A stretch of 64,000 bases of DNA from Nodosilinea sp. PGN35 (GTDB taxonomy: Bacteria > Cyanobacteriota > Cyanobacteriia > Phormidesmidales > Phormidesmidaceae): contig NZ_JAQKQJ010000010.1 in assembly GCF_029109325.1 (NCBI RefSeq), forward strand, positions 744,001-808,000. Reading direction: 5' to 3'. The notes below the pieces were generated by a model, which was not told the origin of the DNA, made no database searches, and saw only the letters and a program-made list of their open reading frames with translations. Below, piece after piece: positions 62,428 through 64,000 of the stretch (its first letter is position 1; each line of letters starts with the position of its first letter). The position numbers and the translations under genes are program-made.

Positions 62428-63231
62428 ATGGGTACCGATCAACACCCCGGCGCGCTAGTTATTATTGGCGGCGCAGAAGATAAAGAAGGCGACTGCACCG
62501 TGCTGCGCGAGTTTGTCCGCGCTGCCGGAGGTGTCAAAGCCCGGATTGCCGTCATGACCGCCGCCACCAGCCTGCCCGGCGAAGTCGGCGACGAATATAT
62601 TCGCGTGTTTGAGCGCATCGGGGCCGAGTCGGTCGAGATCGTCAACACCGATCGCCGCGAAGACTCTGAGCGCGAAGACGCCCTCCGCAAAGTCTCAGAG
62701 GCCACCGGCATTTTCTTCACCGGGGGCGACCAATCACGGATTGTTGACTTTATTAAGGACACCCCCCTAGACGAGCTGATTCACCAGCGCCACCGGGAAG
62801 GGGCCGTGATTGGCGGCACCAGCGCCGGGGCCGCCATGATGCCCGACGAGATGATCGTGGGCGGCTCGTCGGTGTCGAACCCCAGCGTCGATGCGGTGGA
62901 GATGGGGCCGGGTATGGCCTTTTTGCCGGGCATTGTGGTCGATCAGCACTTTGCCCAGCGGGGTCGCCTGGGGCGTCTGCTGGCCGCCCTGGTGCTGCAA
63001 CCGGCGGTGCTGGGTCTGGGCATTGACGAAGACACGGGCATTGTTGTGGAGGGTGACGAGTTTACCGTGATCGGTCGGGGGGCGGTTACGGTGGTGGATG
63101 AAACCAGCGCCACCCACAATAACCTGGAGGGTCTGCTCCACGATGAGCCGATCGCCCTGTGTGGTGTTAAGCTGCACATTTTACCCCAGGGCTATCGGTT
63201 TAATCTAAAGACCCACCAGCCGCTGGTGTAG
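62428..63231 (+). CDS. cphB: Cyanophycinase
   Basis: Intracellular serine peptidase that breaks cyanophycin (multi-L-arginyl-poly-L-aspartate) to beta-Asp-Arg dipeptides. The 267-residue S51-family protein shows VIIGGAEDKEGDCTVLREF, GIFFTGGDQSRI and the nucleophile Ser in GGTSAGAAMMPDEMI, followed by GMAFLPGIVVDQHFAQRGR with the catalytic His region. ATG 62428 follows AAGGAGTC. The usual partner cphA is not in the window. It starts an apparent operon with the aspartoacylase-family gene 20 bases later and is close to arginine deiminase, suggesting mobilisation of stored arginine. Confidence 0.95.
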   Translation: MGTDQHPGALVIIGGAEDKEGDCTVLREFVRAAGGVKARIAVMTAATSLPGEVGDEYIRVFERIGAESVEIVNTDRREDSEREDALRKVSEATGIFFTGGDQSRIVDFIKDTPLDELIHQRHREGAVIGGTSAGAAMMPDEMIVGGSSVSNPSVDAVEMGPGMAFLPGIVVDQHFAQRGRLGRLLAALVLQPAVLGLGIDEDTGIVVEGDEFTVIGRGAVTVVDETSATHNNLEGLLHDEPIALCGVKLHILPQGYRFNLKTHQPLV

Positions 63232-63250
63232 GCCTCCACCGCAACTCACT

Positions 63251-64000
63251 ATGACCACCCTGATCAACCCGGCACCCATTTCTACTCCCGCCAAAACAAT
63301 CTACACAGGCGATGTGGTGCAGGGGGTGCCGGTGATCAGTCATTTGGGGGTAGCCGACCTGCCTGGGGGCCAGACCCATCGGTTTTTCTTCCAGGGGGTG
63401 CAGATGGGCACCGGGCAGCACTGGTACGTGCCGGTGCTGGTGGCCAGGGGTGTGGCTACCGCCCCAAAGAAGCCTGGCTCTGGCCCCTGTGTTGCCCTGG
63501 TGGCGGGGGTGCACGGCGACGAGGTCAGCGGTATCGACGCCGTGCAGCGGGTGATGGCCCAGATCGACCCGACGGCGATGACCGGGACGGTGGTGGCGGT
63601 GCTGGGGGTATCGCGCCCGGCCCTGGAATATACCCGCTCCTTCTGGCCCAGCGCCCAGCAGGGCGGGGTGGGCATCGACATGAACCGGGTGTGGCCCGGC
63701 GATGAAACCGCCGACAACGCGGCCGCCCGCCACGCCGGGCTGCTGTGGCAGCGGCTGTTTGTGCCCAACGTAGAGGCGGTGCTCGACTACCACACGATCA
63801 CCACGGGCAGCGCCTTTACGGTGTTTCTGTTTGCCGATCTGCGCCAGCCAGCGGTGCGCCAGATGGCGGAGCTGTTTCCGGTGGAGCACATCAAAGACGA
63901 CCCCGGCCTGGGCGGCACCCTGGAGACAGCCCTGGTGGAGGCGGGCATTCCGGCGCTGACCATCGAAATTGGCGAGGGCCGTCGCTTTGAACCCGACAAA
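63251..64000 (+). CDS. Succinylglutamate desuccinylase/aspartoacylase-family protein (partial)
   Basis: The gene runs off the right edge; 250 codons are seen from ATG 63251. It is a zinc-dependent carboxypeptidase-fold hydrolase of the AstE/AspA family. The zinc motif GVHGDEVSG (about 82-90), the substrate-binding DMNRVWPG and LDYHTITTG (second His) and the conserved Glu region (LTIEIGEGR) near the edge are present. Such enzymes deacylate N-acyl amino acids (succinylglutamate, N-acetylaspartate), but many members are uncharacterised. It follows cphB by 19 bases, suggesting a shared transcript and perhaps a role in processing aspartyl/arginyl compounds. Confidence 0.85.
   Translation, partial: MTTLINPAPISTPAKTIYTGDVVQGVPVISHLGVADLPGGQTHRFFFQGVQMGTGQHWYVPVLVARGVATAPKKPGSGPCVALVAGVHGDEVSGIDAVQRVMAQIDPTAMTGTVVAVLGVSRPALEYTRSFWPSAQQGGVGIDMNRVWPGDETADNAAARHAGLLWQRLFVPNVEAVLDYHTITTGSAFTVFLFADLRQPAVRQMAELFPVEHIKDDPGLGGTLETALVEAGIPALTIEIGEGRRFEPDK

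Overview
The window is a GC-rich chromosomal segment of a cyanobacterium. It carries photosystem II genes (psbH, psbN), the NDH-1 subunit ndhL, the complete kaiABC clock cluster, cyanophycinase, type III glutamine synthetase with an NtcA-type promoter, and many HIP1 octamers (GCGATCGC). Simple tandem-repeat hairpins and dispersed palindromes suggest a filamentous or Leptolyngbya/Nodosilinea-like lineage, but that placement is only inferred.

Layout. 1-3264: a 64-bp direct repeat, a strong terminator, ftsH and a Nif3-family gene. 3400-6472: a CHAT-protease/effector-associated-domain gene followed by a NACHT NTPase split by an apparent one-base deletion, a candidate immunity or cell-death module. 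6525-8453: a riboflavin-kinase-like protein and guanine deaminase. 8423-17446: kaiC, kaiB and kaiA on the minus strand, with a degenerate CBS/histidine-kinase/pseudo-receiver protein diverging from kaiA and a PAS/GAF/GGDEF/EAL protein beyond it. 17747-20042: trpA, DUF3007, ndhL and a MOSC gene, all minus strand. 20545-28840: four consecutive exported-protein genes (DUF11/SdrB-like, large beta-barrel, beta-helix/OmpA, DUF11), three linked by ATGA overlaps; this is the least familiar block. 28837-36648: pyroglutamyl peptidase, hisH-rsmD, an MFS transporter, a decayed toxin-antitoxin pair, miaB, a LEA-like exported protein and asnS. 36649-42227: glnN with a canonical NtcA promoter and a leader of about 535 nt, ybaK, a DUF4278 gene and a double-domain 6-pyruvoyl-tetrahydropterin/QueD gene. 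42676-49043: a GH63-like glucosidase, phoH-KH-rpsP, psbN/psbH, tatA and pth. 49066-56709: two DUF2382 stress-type proteins, an M3 oligopeptidase, a K+ channel, a Lin0512 protein, a lone receiver and a DUF1269 protein. 57195-64000: an APC amino-acid antiporter, arginine deiminase, a LURP-one protein, baeRF3, cyanophycinase and the start of an aspartoacylase-family gene.

Functional links. kaiABC forms the circadian oscillator and the two flanking signalling proteins may connect to it. glnN, the antiporter, arginine deiminase and cyanophycinase point to nitrogen storage and arginine use. Two repeat families occupy many intergenic gaps: a roughly 100-bp imperfect inverted repeat with an AACGTTCAAACGTTTGAACGTT-like core, and a GTAGGGTGGGCA-TGCCCACC motif. 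No rRNA, tRNA, CRISPR array, transposase or replication origin was recognised.
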